The position numbers and the translations under genes were made by a program. From contig JAHQVZ010000349.1 of assembly GCA_019634055.1 (NCBI GenBank), positions 1 to 35,749 on the forward strand: a DNA stretch of 35,749 bases, written 5' to 3'. Below, piece after piece: positions 33,899-35,749 of this stretch; the stretch's first letter is position 1, and each line of letters begins with the position of its first letter. This stretch comes from Leptolyngbyaceae cyanobacterium MAG.088 (GTDB lineage: Bacteria > Cyanobacteriota > Cyanobacteriia > Phormidesmidales > Phormidesmidaceae). The notes beneath the pieces are model-generated. The model saw only the letters and a list, made by a program, of their open reading frames with translations. It made no database searches and was not told the origin of the DNA.

Positions 33899-34219
33899 AT
33901 GCAAGGTTGGGGCATTGGTATTGTCTTTTTATATATAGCTCTAGGGATATTCAACTGGGTAACTGGGCTGCACTGGTTGGCTGAGTTTTCGCTACCAATG
34001 TCGTTAGTAGCAGGTTTAGGATTGGCGATCGCAAGCCTCTCACCCGTTGCCCTGCCATCAGCATCCACCCATGCCTCTGATGATATTGCCACTGCAAGCG
34101 ACTCAGATTTGCCTGCCACGGACCTAGATGCAACGCCGTCTCAATCCTCAACACAACCCTCTCAACAGATAACGGAACCATCTATTTCGTTTACCATCGA
34201 TAAAAACGTTCGACCCTAG
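33899..34219 (+). CDS. Small hypothetical membrane protein with disordered tail
   Basis: This is a 106-residue protein. Two hydrophobic segments (IGIVFLYIALGIFNWVTGL and FSLPMSLVAGLGLAIASLSPVAL) make a helical hairpin. They are followed by a serine/threonine/aspartate-rich tail (THASDDIATASDSDLPATDL and on) that is probably unstructured. I recognise no family. AAGGGG lies just upstream of the ATG, closer than ideal. The opposite strand is also open over part of the region, with less credible translations. It converges on the SDR remnant at 34230-34598. Confidence 0.5.
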   Translation: MQGWGIGIVFLYIALGIFNWVTGLHWLAEFSLPMSLVAGLGLAIASLSPVALPSASTHASDDIATASDSDLPATDLDATPSQSSTQPSQQITEPSISFTIDKNVRP

Positions 34220-34229
34220 GATAAATGGG

Positions 34230-34598
34230 TTAATCATCCTGAGGCGCTTGCAGCTGCCCTCCGGCATTGGTGACAATTCGACGGGGCATGAACCGATTCG
34301 TAAATATCAGTAGCCGATTAAAAATACCATGGACAGTGACTACTTGATTACGCTCTAAGGCGTCGTAGCCAAACTGAGCAACGTCAGCGGCGTCAGGCAG
34401 CTTAAGCTGCTTAAAAAATCCACCTCCCACAGGTGATGGCAGTGACTTGCCCATCATGGGAGAGTTGAGTTTGAATCTGCTGCAGTTTATCGGGACTGCG
34501 GGCAACCAAAATTAAGTCATAGGCATTTTTGGCAAAACCTTAGCCAATTCGTATCCAATGCCACCGGATGCCCCCGTAATTAATGCTGTTTTTGCCAT
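34230..34598 (-). pseudogene. Decayed short-chain dehydrogenase/reductase (SDR) gene
   Basis: Read from the ATG at 34598, the frame begins MAKTALITGASGGIGYELAKV, with the TGxxxGxG nucleotide-binding motif. A one-base deletion near GTTTTGCC then breaks it; a second frame restores AYDLILVARSPDKLQQIQTQLSHDG. After that the middle of the protein is missing: the sequence jumps to an SDR C-terminus (GFFKQLKLPDAADVAQFGYDAL, NRLLIFTNRFMPRRIVTNAG). The catalytic Tyr-x-x-x-Lys region is gone. The whole remnant is about 370 nt against roughly 800 nt for an intact gene. It is therefore non-functional. Confidence 0.85.
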
Positions 34599-34689
34599 TG
34601 TTGTGCTGTGCTACCTCTGCTCCACCATCTCTCTAGATACGGCCAACCGATCCGATGATTAGGGTTCTCCTTACCCGAGCTTGTTGATG

Positions 34690-34858
34690 TTGACACTTAC
34701 CTTCGGCAAGCCCTAATTTTGGGTGAGGTTCTCTCCCCTGGGTACTGTTAAACCATTGCGGCATCATGGTGACTGTAAGGCAAGCAAAGAGATTCAAGCA
34801 ATCAATAACAGTCTCTTTTCTGCCGTAAAGACACAATCGAGAACTGAGGAAACAATTC
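34690..34858 (+). promoter_or_regulatory. Leader region of the small heat-shock gene
   Basis: A perfect TTGACA (34690-34695) is followed at 18 nt only by TAATTT, a weak -10, so this promoter is uncertain. No CIRCE repeat (TTAGCACTC-N9-GAGTGCTAA) is seen. In the leader, TTTTCT (34816-34821) can pair with the ribosome site AGGAAA (34847-34852), and CAGTCTC (34809-34815) can pair instead with GAGAACTG (34839-34846), with one bulge. Confidence 0.35.
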
Positions 34859-35296
34859 ATGATCGTACGCTATTGGCAACCATTTCAAGAAATCGAAACC
34901 ATTCGACAGCAGTTAGACAACATTTTTGAAGATCTAACACCCACAACAACAGATTGGATGCCTGCTGTGGACCTCGTTGATGCTGGTGACGACTATGTTC
35001 TAGACATCGTTCTACCCGGCATCAAGGCTGACGATATCAACATTGAAGCCAGCCGCAAAAGCATCACTATTTCTGGTGAGCGCACTGCTCCTGAGGTGAG
35101 TGATGACAAGCATGTTCTACGTCGTGAGCGTCGCTACGGTAGCTTCCGTCGCGTCATCAACCTACCTGTGGTGATTGACCATGAGCAGGTGAAAGCTGAC
35201 TACAGCCATGGCATTTTGACAGTGCATGTGCCGAAAGCTGCCGAGGTGCGTAACCAGGTGGTTAAGGTGAATGTGGCGGACACAGCGGCTGAATAA
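34859..35296 (+). CDS. hspA: Small heat-shock protein, Hsp20/alpha-crystallin family
   Basis: This is a 145-residue ATP-independent chaperone that binds unfolding proteins in large oligomers. The short N-terminal arm (MIVRYWQPFQEIETIRQQLDNIFEDL) is typical of the bacterial class. The alpha-crystallin domain runs from MPAVDLVDAGDDYVLDIVLPGI to the conserved GILTVHVPKA. RRERRYGSFRRVINLPVVID is the RXXGXFXRXXXLP signature. The C-terminal VVKVNV stands in for the I-x-I anchor. AGGA is 8 nt before the ATG. A strong terminator follows at 35400. In Synechocystis the homologue hsp17 is controlled by an RNA thermometer, and this leader has a candidate pairing of that kind. Confidence 0.94.
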   Translation: MIVRYWQPFQEIETIRQQLDNIFEDLTPTTTDWMPAVDLVDAGDDYVLDIVLPGIKADDINIEASRKSITISGERTAPEVSDDKHVLRRERRYGSFRRVINLPVVIDHEQVKADYSHGILTVHVPKAAEVRNQVVKVNVADTAAE

Positions 35297-35399
35297 CGCT
35301 TTTCTGTGCAGGCATGGTTAGCTGGGAATACCTAATCATGCCTGATAGATATCATCTCTAGTTCCCTGTGACTCTTCTCTAATTCTCCTAGTTTGGCTT

Positions 35400-35428
35400 G
35401 CGGCAGGTAAATACCTGCCGCTTTTTTT
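35400..35428 (+). terminator. Rho-independent terminator after hsp20
   Basis: GCGGCAGGTA (35400-35409) pairs with TACCTGCCGC (35412-35421) in a near-perfect stem. A T7 run follows (35422-35428). Confidence 0.92.
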
Positions 35429-35584
35429 ATGGAGATGTGGGTTGATGGCGAATACGCTGGCAGGGCACCCACCAGGAGAGCGCCTACGAGGTGATCGATT
35501 AGCAAACTAAGGTTACGCGTTAAGGGCTATTGGCGTTTAAGCTGGATATTGCGTAGTCAATTTTTTTTCGCATAATCGACAGCT

Positions 35585-35749
35585 ATGAGTAGTCCAGAGC
35601 TGACCAATAGCTACCCAGCTTCAGATGCCGCTATTCCTAAAATTGGTCTATTCACGATGCTGCGCTTGGGTATTTTCAACATGGGTCTTGGCATCATGTC
35701 GTTGCTGACCCTGGGGGTCCTCAACCGCGTCATGATTGATGAGCTGAGG
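35585..35749 (+). CDS. PucC/BCD-family MFS transporter, N-terminal part (3' truncated)
   Basis: The first 55 residues of this gene run off the right edge. The sequence IGLFTMLRLGIFNMGLGIMSLLTLGVLNRVMIDEL matches the start of the PucC family (BCD, bacteriochlorophyll delivery, of the major facilitator superfamily), including the long amphipathic first membrane helix and the conserved LNRVMI motif. In purple bacteria PucC helps assemble light-harvesting complexes; in cyanobacteria homologues are linked to chlorophyll-protein assembly. The start ATG has no strong ribosome site. It is about 290 nt from the hsp20 gene, beyond that gene's terminator. Confidence 0.85.
   Translation, partial: MSSPELTNSYPASDAAIPKIGLFTMLRLGIFNMGLGIMSLLTLGVLNRVMIDELR

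Noticed and set aside
33874-34119. Minus-strand frames opposite the small membrane protein.
   Set aside because: Their translations look like shadows, without hydrophobic pattern or start signals; the plus strand gives two clean membrane helices and a tail.

Overview
The window looks like a stretch of cyanobacterial chromosome. The octamer GCGATCGC (HIP1), enriched in many cyanobacterial genomes, recurs about ten times (for example near 1374, 12206, 14299, 17860, 18291, 19289, 23351, 27454, 29799 and 34026). There is also a magnesium-chelatase ChlI gene, a BicA-like SulP transporter, a COP23-domain protein, DUF1824 and DUF4399 proteins, and the start of a PucC/BCD-type carrier linked to chlorophyll proteins. 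The species cannot be fixed from the sequence alone. Both ends are cut inside genes.

Positions 1-8850 (+ strand) hold an export-type exopolysaccharide locus: the end of a Wzc-type tyrosine kinase, a Wza-type SLBB export protein, a Wzx-type flippase, two GT2 glycosyltransferases, a Wzy/WaaL-type polymerase or ligase, a carbohydrate sulfotransferase and a GT4-like glycosyltransferase. A strong terminator at 8814-8847 closes it. The likely job is to assemble, flip, polymerise, sulfate and export a cell-surface polysaccharide. The locus reads as more AT-rich than the rest of the window, judged by eye. A membrane-anchored SGNH hydrolase (9325-10116) follows after a gene-poor gap.

Positions 10200-14900 carry a small secreted beta-barrel-like protein, a secreted DUF4399 protein, bioA (biotin synthesis), a possible truncated secreted peptide, a conserved hypothetical and an HD-domain metalloprotein. 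Positions 15100-19570 carry the BicA-like transporter, an unknown two-helix membrane protein, RadC, a DUF1824 protein and a NarL-type response regulator of the Rre1/Ycf29 kind. The last two genes overlap tail to tail.

Positions 19570-25700 contain a Prx6-type peroxiredoxin with a long structured leader, cysteine synthase, a COP23 protein, a YchJ-like SEC-C protein, a ribbon-helix-helix protein, a repeat-bearing 0.9 kb gap and two conserved hypotheticals. Positions 25700-31250 hold a GNAT acetyltransferase, a Tat-exported MsrP-type molybdoenzyme, chlI directly abutted by ruvC, argG and a further GT2 enzyme. Positions 31250-35749 hold hypotheticals, a lipoprotein, methionine aminopeptidase, a decayed short-chain dehydrogenase, a small heat-shock protein and the 5' end of the PucC-family gene.

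No rRNA, convincing tRNA, CRISPR array, transposase or phage gene was seen. The points most worth a second look are the sulfotransferase in the polysaccharide locus, two tandem inverted repeats in the peroxiredoxin leader, degenerate direct repeats at 24301-24500, a perfect 24-bp palindrome at 33802-33825, the SDR pseudogene, and a possible structural switch in the hsp20 leader. None of these is strong evidence for a wholly new system.
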